In this document: positions 35,655-43,627 of the stretch, piece after piece
Numbering within the stretch: position 1 is the stretch's first letter
How the letters are laid out: each line of letters begins with the position of its first letter
Source: Mycobacterium colombiense CECT 3035
Lineage (GTDB): Bacteria; Actinomycetota; Actinomycetes; Mycobacteriales; Mycobacteriaceae
DNA: 64,000 nucleotides
Assembly (NCBI RefSeq): GCF_002105755.1
Contig: NZ_CP020821.1
Location: 2,108,001-2,172,000, forward strand
Direction of reading: 5' to 3'
Position numbers and translations under genes: made by a program
The notes under the pieces: model-generated
Told to the model about the DNA's origin: nothing
The model's database searches: none
What the model saw: only the letters and a program-made list of their open reading frames with translations

Positions 35655-36455
35655 TCATTCGGCACGCTCGTCATCGTGGTGGTTCTGCAGTTCGCGAAGC
35701 GCTTGCGCACGCGTTGTGGCCGCCTCGGTCATCATCCCGATGTCAGTGCCCGCCGAGATGAATCGCAAACCGACTCCCACGAATCGATTCAGCAGGTCAA
35801 CTGACTTTATTCCGGCGATGCCGAGCGCCACGCCGTGACTACGACAAGCCGCCGCGACCGATTCTACTGCATGGTGGAAATGGGCATTCTCATACTGCCC
35901 GTGGATGCCCATCGCGGCGGTCAGATCGCTCGGCCCGATGAGGATCATGTCGACACCATCGACCGAGGCGATGGAGTCGGCTGCCTCGACCGCCTCGGGA
36001 GTCTCCACCATCACCGCCACAACGGTGCGCCGTTCCAGCAACTCCACCAATTCCGGCGCTTCTCGCGGTGCGTATCCGCTGACCGCATTGGGGCCAGAGA
36101 TGGACCTGCCGCCGATCGGCGGAAAACGCGCGGCCTGAACTATCCCTTCTGCATCTTCCTTCGAATTAATATGTGGCACAATGATTCCTACAGCTCCCCC
36201 GTCCAACACCCTCGCGATGACGCTGGGATCGTGGGACGGCACCCGCACCAGGCCGGAAATTCCCGCGCCGAGCGCGCTCATACACAGCATCTGGGCGGTA
36301 TCGAGCGACGTGGATGTGTGCTCGAGATCGACGTACACGGCGTCGTAGCCGCATGCGGCCGCAACCGCGGGAATGTCGGGAGTGCGCGAGCTGAGCAGCG
36401 CCAGGCACAGCACTAGCGCCTCTCCGCGCAACGCGTCCCGCAACGCCTTTGTCAT
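35655..36455 (-). CDS. HpaI/HpcH-family class II aldolase
   Basis: A TIM-barrel aldolase of about 266 residues: YDAVYVDLEHTS (metal/base region), VRVPSHDP, GAVGIIVPHINSKEDA, MVETPEAVE (metal-binding Glu) and LIGPSDLTAAMG (metal-binding Asp). The family cleaves 4-hydroxy-2-oxo acids to pyruvate plus an aldehyde. ATG at 36455 is preferred over ATG 36509 because family members start just before TKALRDALRG and because an operator-like repeat (36475-36489) would otherwise fall inside the gene. First gene of the leftward run aldolase, dioxygenase, dehydrogenase, crotonase. Divergent from the thiolase-like gene. Confidence 0.85.
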   Translation of the reverse strand: MTKALRDALRGEALVLCLALLSSRTPDIPAVAAACGYDAVYVDLEHTSTSLDTAQMLCMSALGAGISGLVRVPSHDPSVIARVLDGGAVGIIVPHINSKEDAEGIVQAARFPPIGGRSISGPNAVSGYAPREAPELVELLERRTVVAVMVETPEAVEAADSIASVDGVDMILIGPSDLTAAMGIHGQYENAHFHHAVESVAAACRSHGVALGIAGIKSVDLLNRFVGVGLRFISAGTDIGMMTEAATTRAQALRELQNHHDDERAE

Positions 36456-36474
36456 AGGCACACGGTAGCGGACC

Positions 36475-36489
36475 GAGAATAACGTTTCC
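36475..36489. promoter_or_regulatory. operator-like repeat, site 4
   Basis: GAGAAT-AAC-GTTTCC, one perfect half-site and one degenerate half with 3-base spacing. It lies between the divergent aldolase and thiolase-like genes. A GATAAC box follows at about 36532. Confidence 0.45.
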
Positions 36490-36545
36490 ACAATATCGTC
36501 AACGGCCATTATCGGCCGCGGTCGCCGATGTGATAACGATTAGCT

Positions 36546-37691
36546 ATGCCGTCGAACCGCGTCGCCATCGTGGGCGCAGCCCTGTCCGAGTGCGGTCGGG
36601 TGCCCGACAAGACCGCCATGGCCCTCATGGCCCAGTCGTCGCGACGGGCCGTCGCCGACGCCGGGCTCACGAAGGAGGACATTGACGGGTTCGGCGGGCA
36701 CGGAACGTTGCTTCCCCCTGCGGAAGTCAGCGAGTACCTCGGCTTACGGCCTACCTGGGTCGATGCGACCAATGTCGGCGGGTCTTCGTGGGAGGTGATG
36801 GCCTGTCATGCCGCCGCCGCGATCGCGGCCGGGCAAATCGACACCGCTCTGCTGACCTACGGATCGACCGCACGCTCCGACGTCAAGCGACGAGTACGGG
36901 CGTCGGCCGCCGCGATGGGAACCGGTGGCGCGCTGCAGTACGAGGCGCCCTACGGCCCCACTTTGATCGCCAAGTACGCTATGGCGGCCAGGCGCCACAT
37001 GATCGAATTCGGCACCACCGTCGACCAGCTGGCCGAAGTCGCCATCGCAGCCCACGAGTGGGCGGCCATGAACGACAACGCGTTTGAGCGAGACCGCATC
37101 ACTGTAGGGGACGTCGCGGCGGCGCCAATGTTGGCCGATCCCTTCACCTCCAAGCATGTGTGCCTGCGTACCGACGGTGGCGGTGCCGTCGTGCTTGCCA
37201 GCGAGCGCGTGGCCCGGGATTGCGCGAAGGAACCGGTTTGGATTCTCGGAGCGGCCGACGCGACGTCGCACGTGAGCATGAGCCAATGGTCCGATTTCAC
37301 GACGTCACCGGCCGCGCGCTCGGGTCCACCCGCGTTCGCGCGCGCAGGCGTCAGCCCGAGCGACATCGATGTATGCCAACTCTACGATTCGTTTACCTCT
37401 ACCGTGCTGCTGACCGTGGAAGATCTGGGTTTCTGCGCCAAGGGCGACGGCGGGCCCTTCATCGAGTCCGGCGCGCTTCGCCCCGGCGGGGCGCTTCCGA
37501 CCAACACCGACGGCGGTGGCCTGGCTTCCTGTCACCCGGGTATGCGGGGGATGTTCCTCATGGTGGAGGCGGTAAGGCAGTTGCGCGGCGAATGCGGACA
37601 GCGCCAGGTCAGCGGGGCCGCGTTGGCGTGCGTCCATGCCATGGGTGGTTTCTTCACCCACAGCGCCACAATGATTCTGGGGAGGCAGTGA
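36546..37691 (+). CDS. thiolase-like lipid-transfer protein (probable retro-aldolase subunit)
   Basis: A 381-residue thiolase-fold protein of the SCP-x/Ltp type: VAIVGAALSECGRVPDKTA, GGSSWEVMACHAAAA, YEAPYGPTLIAKYAM, CQLYDSFTSTVLL, GGALPTNTDGGGL and HAMGGFF. The N-terminal nucleophile Cys of true thiolases is missing: the position reads TNVGGSS. Together with the DUF35 protein encoded immediately downstream (TGATG overlap), this matches Ltp2-ChsH2-type complexes that release a short fragment from a 3-hydroxyacyl-CoA by retro-aldol cleavage in steroid side-chain breakdown. The pairing is seen; the aldolase reaction is inferred from the family. Confidence 0.82.
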   Translation: MPSNRVAIVGAALSECGRVPDKTAMALMAQSSRRAVADAGLTKEDIDGFGGHGTLLPPAEVSEYLGLRPTWVDATNVGGSSWEVMACHAAAAIAAGQIDTALLTYGSTARSDVKRRVRASAAAMGTGGALQYEAPYGPTLIAKYAMAARRHMIEFGTTVDQLAEVAIAAHEWAAMNDNAFERDRITVGDVAAAPMLADPFTSKHVCLRTDGGGAVVLASERVARDCAKEPVWILGAADATSHVSMSQWSDFTTSPAARSGPPAFARAGVSPSDIDVCQLYDSFTSTVLLTVEDLGFCAKGDGGPFIESGALRPGGALPTNTDGGGLASCHPGMRGMFLMVEAVRQLRGECGQRQVSGAALACVHAMGGFFTHSATMILGRQ

Positions 37692-38125
37692 TGACGGCTC
37701 CTGATCGTCCCACGATCGACGCCGACGGCCGAGCATGGTGGTCGGCAACGCAGGACCGCAAGGTGATGGTGAACGCCTGCCGGGCCTGCGGTCAGACGTC
37801 GTTGTACGCCAGGCCATTCTGCCCGCACTGTTGGGGCGAGGACGTCGAGTTGGTGCAGGCCACCGGTCGCGCACGGCTCTACACGTGGAGCGTCGTGTAC
37901 CAAAATTCCGCCCCGTTCGACGCACGCACGCCGTACGTGCTGGCGATGGTGGACCTCGAGGAGGGGCCGCGGTTGATGACGACCGTGGAGGATTGCCGCA
38001 TCGAAGATTTGCGCGCCGACATGGAATTGATGATCGCCTTCCGCGACGACGAGGACGGATTCGTCGTCCCCGTCTTCCGTCCTGCTGCAGGCGAGGCTCC
38101 GGCGGCAGCACCCCTCACCCCGTAG
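37691..38125 (+). CDS. DUF35/OB-fold zinc-ribbon partner of the thiolase-like protein
   Basis: A 144-residue protein with an N-terminal rubredoxin-like zinc ribbon (CRACG...CPHC, residues about 30-47) and a C-terminal OB fold (GRARLYTWSVVYQ, YVLAMVDLEEGPRLMT). Such proteins bind acyl-CoA and associate with thiolase-like enzymes or with MaoC domains; here no MaoC fusion is present. ATG overlaps the upstream stop (TGATG), indicating stoichiometric co-translation. The 3' end overlaps the convergent CoA ligase gene by 11 bases. Confidence 0.85.
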   Translation: MTAPDRPTIDADGRAWWSATQDRKVMVNACRACGQTSLYARPFCPHCWGEDVELVQATGRARLYTWSVVYQNSAPFDARTPYVLAMVDLEEGPRLMTTVEDCRIEDLRADMELMIAFRDDEDGFVVPVFRPAAGEAPAAAPLTP

Positions 38126-39689
38126 CGACGAGACGGTCGGCGAGCGACCGCTCCCGCCCAACCGACCTTGCATCGAGTTTGGTGCGGTCGACCTTGCCGT
38201 TGGCGTTGACCGGAAGAGGCTCGTTCCAGAACACGAGCTCTTCGGGCAGTTTGTATTTCGGAAGTCCTTCCGCGACAAGAGCACGGGCGACTTCAGCGAG
38301 CGACATCTCGATGCCGGGTTCGAGCACGACGGCCATGGCCAGTCGCTCACCCGTGGTGGAGTCCGGGACGGAGTAGGCGGCACATTCGCGTACGCCGCCT
38401 ATCCTCGAGACGGCTTCCTCCACTTCGGCGGCCGGGATCTTCAGCCCGTTGCGAATCACGATGTCCTTGATCCGACCGATGATCCGCACCCGCCCGTCTA
38501 CAACCTCTGCCACATCGCCGGTACGGAACCACTCGCCCTCGAACGCCTGTTGATCGTCCTCGGCATCGATGTAACCGAGAAAAGTGTGCGGACCCTTGAT
38601 GCAGCACTCGCTGGGTTCGGCCAGGGAACCGACCCGCACCTCGACCTCACCGAGGGGCACTCCGTCGTCGGCGTGGCGGACTTCTCGAGGCTCGGTTCGC
38701 AGGCCGGAGGTACTGACCGGGACCTCCGAGGAGCCGTAGGCGCGCATGACGACGATGCCGAAATCGTCTTCGATGCGTTCGACGATTCGCCGGTCCAGCA
38801 TTGTGCCGCCCAGATACACCGCACGTAATGGCATGACGGCGTCGCGGGTCATCGCCTCATCGAGCATCCGGTCCAGCAGCCGGTCCGGGCCCCCATACCA
38901 GGTGGCACCGGACGTGACCAGGAGGTCACAGGTCGCCGACGGATCCCAGCGATCTTCGAGGATCACCGGTACCGCCAGCATCGGGCCGATGAACAGGGCT
39001 TGCAGCACGCCCGTCACCGATGCCAGCGGGCTGATCAGAAAGATCCGGTCGTCGGCGCCGAGTCCCGCTGCGGCAATGTAATTCGCCGAAGCCTTGGCCA
39101 ACGTGCTCAGCGAGTGAATCACGCCCTTGGGCCGAGAGGTCGTCCCCGAGGTGTAGAGCACAAAACACGGCTCATCTGCCGGCCGCACCGGGCGGACGGG
39201 CCGGTCGGTGGCCGTTCGGTCATCGGCACCGCAGTCAATCCAACGACAACTCCGCGCCAACTCCGGCTCGGCGATCTTCGCCCAGTTCGGCGCAGCGCCG
39301 TATTGCGCACCGGTGCATGTGAGGATGTCGGCGATCTGCGTGGCGCCGGCATTACGCGGCACGAGCAGAACCACCGCATCGACTCGCAGCGCAGCGTGGA
39401 TCGACACCACAGAATCCACGTCGTTACCGACTACCAGGACGAGCGCGCTTCCCGGAGCAACGCCGGCATCGACCATCGCGTGAGCGACCGAATCGACGCG
39501 CTTGTCCAGTTCACTGTAGGTCAGTTCGGAGCCTCGATCGATCACGGCGACGCGATCCGGGTGCCGAGACGCGATCGATCGCACCACGTCGCCCGGCTCC
39601 GGCCTCCAGAAGCCTGCCGCGCGATAGCGGGACCGCACTTCGTCGGCGCGCCGCCGCGCGTGTCCTAGCAACCCAACCGGGCCAGTCAT
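38115..39689 (-). CDS. AMP-dependent acyl-CoA synthetase (FadD-type)
   Basis: A 524-residue adenylate-forming ligase with motifs LYTSGTTSRPKG (P-loop), AYGSSEVP (A5-like), WFRTGDVA and the GRIKDIVIRNGLKI hinge, and a C-terminal catalytic Lys in NANGKVDRTKL. It activates a carboxylic acid with ATP and CoA for entry into the pathway. ATG at 39689 is preceded by GGAGGAAA at ideal spacing. It diverges from the SDR gene at 39746. The carboxylic acid is unknown; the protein lacks the insertion typical of FAALs, so it is not an obvious substitute for the missing fatty acyl-AMP ligase of the PKS locus. Confidence 0.88.
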   Translation of the reverse strand: MTGPVGLLGHARRRADEVRSRYRAAGFWRPEPGDVVRSIASRHPDRVAVIDRGSELTYSELDKRVDSVAHAMVDAGVAPGSALVLVVGNDVDSVVSIHAALRVDAVVLLVPRNAGATQIADILTCTGAQYGAAPNWAKIAEPELARSCRWIDCGADDRTATDRPVRPVRPADEPCFVLYTSGTTSRPKGVIHSLSTLAKASANYIAAAGLGADDRIFLISPLASVTGVLQALFIGPMLAVPVILEDRWDPSATCDLLVTSGATWYGGPDRLLDRMLDEAMTRDAVMPLRAVYLGGTMLDRRIVERIEDDFGIVVMRAYGSSEVPVSTSGLRTEPREVRHADDGVPLGEVEVRVGSLAEPSECCIKGPHTFLGYIDAEDDQQAFEGEWFRTGDVAEVVDGRVRIIGRIKDIVIRNGLKIPAAEVEEAVSRIGGVRECAAYSVPDSTTGERLAMAVVLEPGIEMSLAEVARALVAEGLPKYKLPEELVFWNEPLPVNANGKVDRTKLDARSVGRERSLADRLVATG

Positions 39690-39703
39690 GGTTTTCCTCC
39701 GAT

Positions 39704-39719
39704 GCAAATGATCGCTCTC
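39704..39719. promoter_or_regulatory. weak operator-like repeat
   Basis: GCAAAT-GATC-GCTCTC, a degenerate match to the GAGAAT-N4-ATTCTC pattern, between the divergent CoA ligase and SDR genes. Weak on its own; listed because position and spacing agree with the other sites. Confidence 0.25.
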
Positions 39720-39745
39720 GATTAAGCAAATGTAACCTCTCCTGC

Positions 39746-40612
39746 ATGCATGCAATGACTTTCGACGACCAGGTAGCCATCGTCACCGGCGCCGGCGGCG
39801 GGCTCGGCCGCTGCCATGCGCTCGAACTCGCCCGGCGCGGTGCCCGGGTTGTGGTCAACGACCTCGGCAGTTCGGTGGACGGCAGCGGCTCATCGAGCTC
39901 GGCGGCCCAAGCCGTGGTCGACGAGATCACCGCGGCCGGGGGGACCGCGATCGCCAACGGCGACTCCGTAGCCACCGAGGAGGGCGGCGCGGCGATCGTG
40001 GCGACCGCGATGGAGGCCTTCGGGCAGGTTGATGTGCTGGTGAACAACGCGGGGATCCTGCGCGACGCCGCGTTCAAGAACATGACCGCCGATCAGGTCG
40101 ACGCCGTCATGGCTGTGCATCTCTCCGGAGCGTTCAACGTCACTCGGGCGGTGTGGGCGGTCATGCGGGCGCAAAAATACGGCAGGATCGTCCAGACAAC
40201 CTCGGGCACTGGGCTTTTCGGCAATTTTGGCCAGGCCAACTACGGCGCCGCCAAGATGGGTCTGGTGGGCATGATGCACGTCCTTGCCATCGAAGGCGCC
40301 CGCAATGGCATTGCCGTCAACGCCATCGCGCCCATCGCGCTGACACGAATGACCGAGGACATCATGGGCGAAGCCGGCAAAGCCATGCAGCCAGAGCTCG
40401 TCACGCCCGTTGTGGTCTATCTGTGTCATCGGTCATGTGACCGCACTGCACACATCTATTCCGTGGGGGCGGGGAAGGTGTCACGGGTGTTCATCGGTGT
40501 CACCAAGGGAATCGAGGACACGGCGCTGACGGCCGAGTCGGTGGCAGAGTCGATCGACGACATCGATGACACCGCCACCTTCACCATTCGCGGTGGGCCC
40601 ACGGCAGGCTGA
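39746..40612 (+). CDS. SDR, (3R)-hydroxyacyl-CoA dehydrogenase-like
   Basis: A 288-residue short-chain dehydrogenase. The NAD motif is TGAGGGLGRCHA; NNAGILRD and the catalytic YGAAKMG (YxxxK) with upstream Ser in TTSGTG are intact. The GLGRCHALELARRGARVVVND pattern and a longer C-terminus (VGAGKVSRVFIG) are typical of the dehydrogenase part of peroxisomal multifunctional enzyme 2 and its actinobacterial homologues, which oxidise 3-hydroxyacyl-CoA. ATG 39746 or 39755 could start it. Convergent with the PaaG-like crotonase. Confidence 0.85.
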   Translation: MHAMTFDDQVAIVTGAGGGLGRCHALELARRGARVVVNDLGSSVDGSGSSSSAAQAVVDEITAAGGTAIANGDSVATEEGGAAIVATAMEAFGQVDVLVNNAGILRDAAFKNMTADQVDAVMAVHLSGAFNVTRAVWAVMRAQKYGRIVQTTSGTGLFGNFGQANYGAAKMGLVGMMHVLAIEGARNGIAVNAIAPIALTRMTEDIMGEAGKAMQPELVTPVVVYLCHRSCDRTAHIYSVGAGKVSRVFIGVTKGIEDTALTAESVAESIDDIDDTATFTIRGGPTAG

Positions 40613-40622
40613 CGCCTTGAGG

Positions 40623-41447
40623 TCAGCGGCCGAGGAACTTGGGCGTGCGGCGTTCGGCGAAGGACGCAAGGCCTTCCTGGAGGTCCGCCGTGCGCGACAC
40701 CACCTCCTGCGCCCACGCCTCCTGCTCGAATGCGCGATGCCGATCGGACTCCGACGACACCGACAACAGCCGCTTGGTCAGCGACAGCATCACCGTCGGC
40801 CCCGCGGCCAAGCGGCCGGCGAACTCCTCGGCGACCGCGTCGGTGTCTTCCGGAGCGGTCACGCGATTGACCAGGCCGAGCCTTTCGCACGCGGCCGCAT
40901 CGACCGGCTCACCAAGCATCAGCAGTTCGGTCGCCTTGCGCAGGCCCACGATCCTCGTCAGAAGGTGGATGGCACCGGAATCCGGCAGAATCCCACGATG
41001 CACGAACGCCTCGACAAGCCTTGCCTCCGTTGACATGACGACCAGGTCGCACGCCAGAACCAGACTGGCGCCCGCCCCGGCGGCGGTGCCCTTGACCGCC
41101 GCGACAACCGGCTTGTCACAATCGAGGATGGAGGAGACCAGCCGCTGCCAACCCTGCTGAAGCATCCGCGCGATGTCGCCCGGACGCCGGGATATCGCCT
41201 CGGCGGCGGCCCCCGCGCCCTCCGGCCGCGGCGCGAGTCCAGCACCTGAGCAGAAGTGCCGACTACCCCTGGCGCTCAACAACACCGCGCGGACATCGGG
41301 GTTGTCATTGGCCTGCACGAAAGCCTCCGTTAGGGCATCACGTGCCAACGGCGACAACGAGTTTCCCGCTTCCTGGCGATCAATTGCCACCCGAGCGACG
41401 CCGTCGGCGCCGATCGCACACACGATTCCGGATGCTTCGTCTGACAT
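40623..41447 (-). CDS. PaaG-like enoyl-CoA isomerase/hydratase
   Basis: A 274-residue crotonase. Oxyanion region GTAAGAGASLVLACDLVV; the late motif GILPDSGAIHLLTRIVG has the Asp-containing PDSG loop of PaaG-type isomerases rather than the two glutamates of hydratases. PaaG shifts double bonds and isomerises epoxyphenylacetyl-CoA to oxepin-CoA; here the substrate is unknown. ATG at 41447 follows AGGGGTG. Divergent from the hotdog dehydratase gene at 41549. Confidence 0.84.
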   Translation of the reverse strand: MSDEASGIVCAIGADGVARVAIDRQEAGNSLSPLARDALTEAFVQANDNPDVRAVLLSARGSRHFCSGAGLAPRPEGAGAAAEAISRRPGDIARMLQQGWQRLVSSILDCDKPVVAAVKGTAAGAGASLVLACDLVVMSTEARLVEAFVHRGILPDSGAIHLLTRIVGLRKATELLMLGEPVDAAACERLGLVNRVTAPEDTDAVAEEFAGRLAAGPTVMLSLTKRLLSVSSESDRHRAFEQEAWAQEVVSRTADLQEGLASFAERRTPKFLGR

Positions 41448-41462
41448 CTCGTTCACCCCTGC

Positions 41463-41477
41463 GTTAACGGCGTTTCC
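41463..41477. promoter_or_regulatory. weak operator-like repeat
   Basis: GTTAAC-GGC-GTTTCC between the divergent crotonase and dehydratase genes. On the other strand it reads GGAAAC-GCC-GTTAAC, sharing the GGAAAC half with the sites at 31243 and 47966. Weak evidence alone. Confidence 0.25.
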
Positions 41478-41548
41478 GTTTTTCGGGTATCTTAATTTCC
41501 ACCTTGTCCGGGCTACTACACGGGCCGCCACAACGAGGAGGCAATCCG

Positions 41549-42799
41549 ATGGGGCAGACGGGCCTGATCACCGATGAGGGATTGGCCATGTTGCGGGCTA
41601 CCATCGGCATCGCCGTTCCACACACGCAGCCGCCGCACTACTACCGCCCCAACGAGGACACGTTTCGTCACGTCGCCGAAAGCTATGGTGACGCCAATCC
41701 GTTGTGGGCCGACCCCGAATACGCCGCGAAGTCTGTGTGGGGCGAGTCTGTCGCCCCACCCGCTCTCGTCGGCGGCGACACGCTGATCGGGGAGGACGAA
41801 GTCACGACGCTCTCGGACGAGGACCGCGCACTGACCAAGGGCGACCCACTGCGCGGGGTGCATGCCTTCTACGCCTCGTCGGCTCGGGAATGGTGGGCGC
41901 CGCTGCGCGCCAACCACCGCGTCTTCAGGCGCAATGCCCTGGTGGCCGCGCTCGACAAGAGCAGCGAGTTCGCCGATCGCGCCATCCACGAGTGGTCGGC
42001 CCAGGTCTTCCGCGATGACGAGGGCACGATCCTGGGCGGCCAATACCGCAACATGATTCGCACGGAGCGCAGCAAGGCACGCGGCCGAAAGAAATACGAC
42101 GCCGTCGAGCTCAAGACCTGGACCGCCGACGAGATCGCCGAGCTCGACGAACGCTATGCGCGCGAAAGCCCGCGCGGTGCCGAACCGCGGTGGTGGGAAG
42201 ACGTCAACGAGGGCGACGAGCTAGGGTCGCTGACAAAGGGGCCGCTGACGGTCACCGACATGGTCTGCTGGCACGTCGGCATGGGCACCGGCATGTACGG
42301 CGTGCGACCGTTGAGATTGGCGTGGCGCAACCGGCAACGCATCCCCCGCTTCTATACGCCCAACGAATACGGCGTTCCCGATGCCCAGCAGCGCGTGCAC
42401 TGGGAGCCGGATGCCGCGCGCGACGCGGGCAATCCCACGACGTTCGACTACGGGCGCATGCGCGAAACTTGGCTCATCCACTTGTGCACGGACTGGATGG
42501 GTGACGACGCCTGGCTGTGGAAGCTCGATTGCGAGTTTCGTCTGTTCAATTACGTCGGTGACGTGCACACCATCACCGGCACCGTGACCCGCAAGTACCT
42601 CGCCGACGGTGAACGTCCCGCCGTCGACCTCGAACTCGCGGCGACCAACCACCGCGGCCAGATCACCGCACCCGGACACGCGACCATCCTGTTGCCCAGC
42701 CGCGACCGGGGCCCCGTGCGCCTGCCCGAGCCACCGGGCCGCGCGGACAACCTGAGCGAGCTGCTGGCCGCCGTCATCGAACAGTTCGCCGAGCGCTGA
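41549..42799 (+). CDS. double-hotdog MaoC-like acyl dehydratase
   Basis: A 416-residue protein with an N-terminal FAS1/MaoC-N-type hotdog (YYRPNEDTFRHVAESYGDANPLWADPEYA, GESVAPPAL, which is quoted in two parts) and a C-terminal MaoC-like half (WWEDVNEGDELGSLTKGPLTVTD). Proteins of this type hydrate 2-enoyl-CoA to (R)-3-hydroxyacyl-CoA or act as heteromeric partners. ATG at 41549 sits behind CGAGGAGG. First gene of a tightly spaced rightward operon of six genes: dehydratase, PaaG-like crotonase, acyl-CoA dehydrogenase, two crotonases, CoA ligase. The spacer to the next gene is 4 bases. Confidence 0.82.
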   Translation: MGQTGLITDEGLAMLRATIGIAVPHTQPPHYYRPNEDTFRHVAESYGDANPLWADPEYAAKSVWGESVAPPALVGGDTLIGEDEVTTLSDEDRALTKGDPLRGVHAFYASSAREWWAPLRANHRVFRRNALVAALDKSSEFADRAIHEWSAQVFRDDEGTILGGQYRNMIRTERSKARGRKKYDAVELKTWTADEIAELDERYARESPRGAEPRWWEDVNEGDELGSLTKGPLTVTDMVCWHVGMGTGMYGVRPLRLAWRNRQRIPRFYTPNEYGVPDAQQRVHWEPDAARDAGNPTTFDYGRMRETWLIHLCTDWMGDDAWLWKLDCEFRLFNYVGDVHTITGTVTRKYLADGERPAVDLELAATNHRGQITAPGHATILLPSRDRGPVRLPEPPGRADNLSELLAAVIEQFAER

Positions 42800-42803
42800 G
42801 CAC

Positions 42804-43610
42804 ATGAGTTACCCCAGTGTCCCTGGCCTTCTGGCCGAACAGCAGGGCCCGGTCCTGCGGCTGACCCTCGACCGCGCCGAACGCCGCAATGCCGTCAACG
42901 ACGCCATGCTCGACGCGATGATCGCCAATCTGGCCGACGCAGGCATCGACGAATCGGTGCGGGTGATCAGGATCGACGCCAACGGTCCGGACTTCTGCGC
43001 AGGCGCGGACCTGATCGCCAACAACGCGAAATCCGAACGGAAACCACGCGTGGGCAGCACGCAGCGCCGCCTACCGCACAAGGCTAACCGGCTGATTCCG
43101 TTGATGCTGGAGACGCAGGTGCCCATCGTCTCCGTGGTCCGCGGTTGGGCGACCGGGCTGGGCTTTCACCTCGCGCTGGCGTCAGACTTCTGCGTGGCCG
43201 CCGACGAGGCCCGGTTCTGGGAGCCCTTCATGGCCCGCGGCTTCACCCCGGACAGCGGCGCGGCCTGGTTGCTGCCACGGCTTATCGGACTGGTACGCAC
43301 CAGGCAACTGCTGATGCTGGGCAGGGAAATCACCGGAGCCGGCGCCGCCGAGTGGGGCATCATTCATGGCTCCTATGCCTCCGACGAATTGGCCTCGGTT
43401 GCAGGGCAACTCATCGAGCAACTGGCTCAAGCTCCCACGGTTTCGCTGGGGCTCACCAAGTGGCTGCTGCACAGCGGCAACGGCCTCGATCTTGACCGCC
43501 ATCTCCAGAATGAGGCGCTTGCACTCGAATTATCGAGTCGCAGTGACGATTTCAAGGAGGGCCTGGCGGCGTTCCGCGACAAGCGTGACGCGCAATTCTC
43601 GGGCCGTTGA
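42804..43610 (+). CDS. PaaG-like crotonase
   Basis: A 268-residue enoyl-CoA hydratase/isomerase-family protein: LTLDRAERRNAVND, CAGADLI, GWATGLGFHLALASD and the PaaG-type loop GFTPDSGAAWLLPRLIG with Asp. Related to the gene at 40623 but clearly diverged. Second gene of the six-gene operon; 17 bases separate it from the dehydrogenase gene. Double-bond isomerisation is more likely than hydration, by family. Confidence 0.85.
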   Translation: MSYPSVPGLLAEQQGPVLRLTLDRAERRNAVNDAMLDAMIANLADAGIDESVRVIRIDANGPDFCAGADLIANNAKSERKPRVGSTQRRLPHKANRLIPLMLETQVPIVSVVRGWATGLGFHLALASDFCVAADEARFWEPFMARGFTPDSGAAWLLPRLIGLVRTRQLLMLGREITGAGAAEWGIIHGSYASDELASVAGQLIEQLAQAPTVSLGLTKWLLHSGNGLDLDRHLQNEALALELSSRSDDFKEGLAAFRDKRDAQFSGR

Positions 43611-43627
43611 GGAATGCCGAAAAGACC

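Noticed and set aside
38115..39689. Missing FAAL for the lipid PKS
   Set aside because: The ligase is embedded in the catabolic island, lacks the FAAL-specific insertion as far as can be seen, and is more than 20 kb from the PKS.
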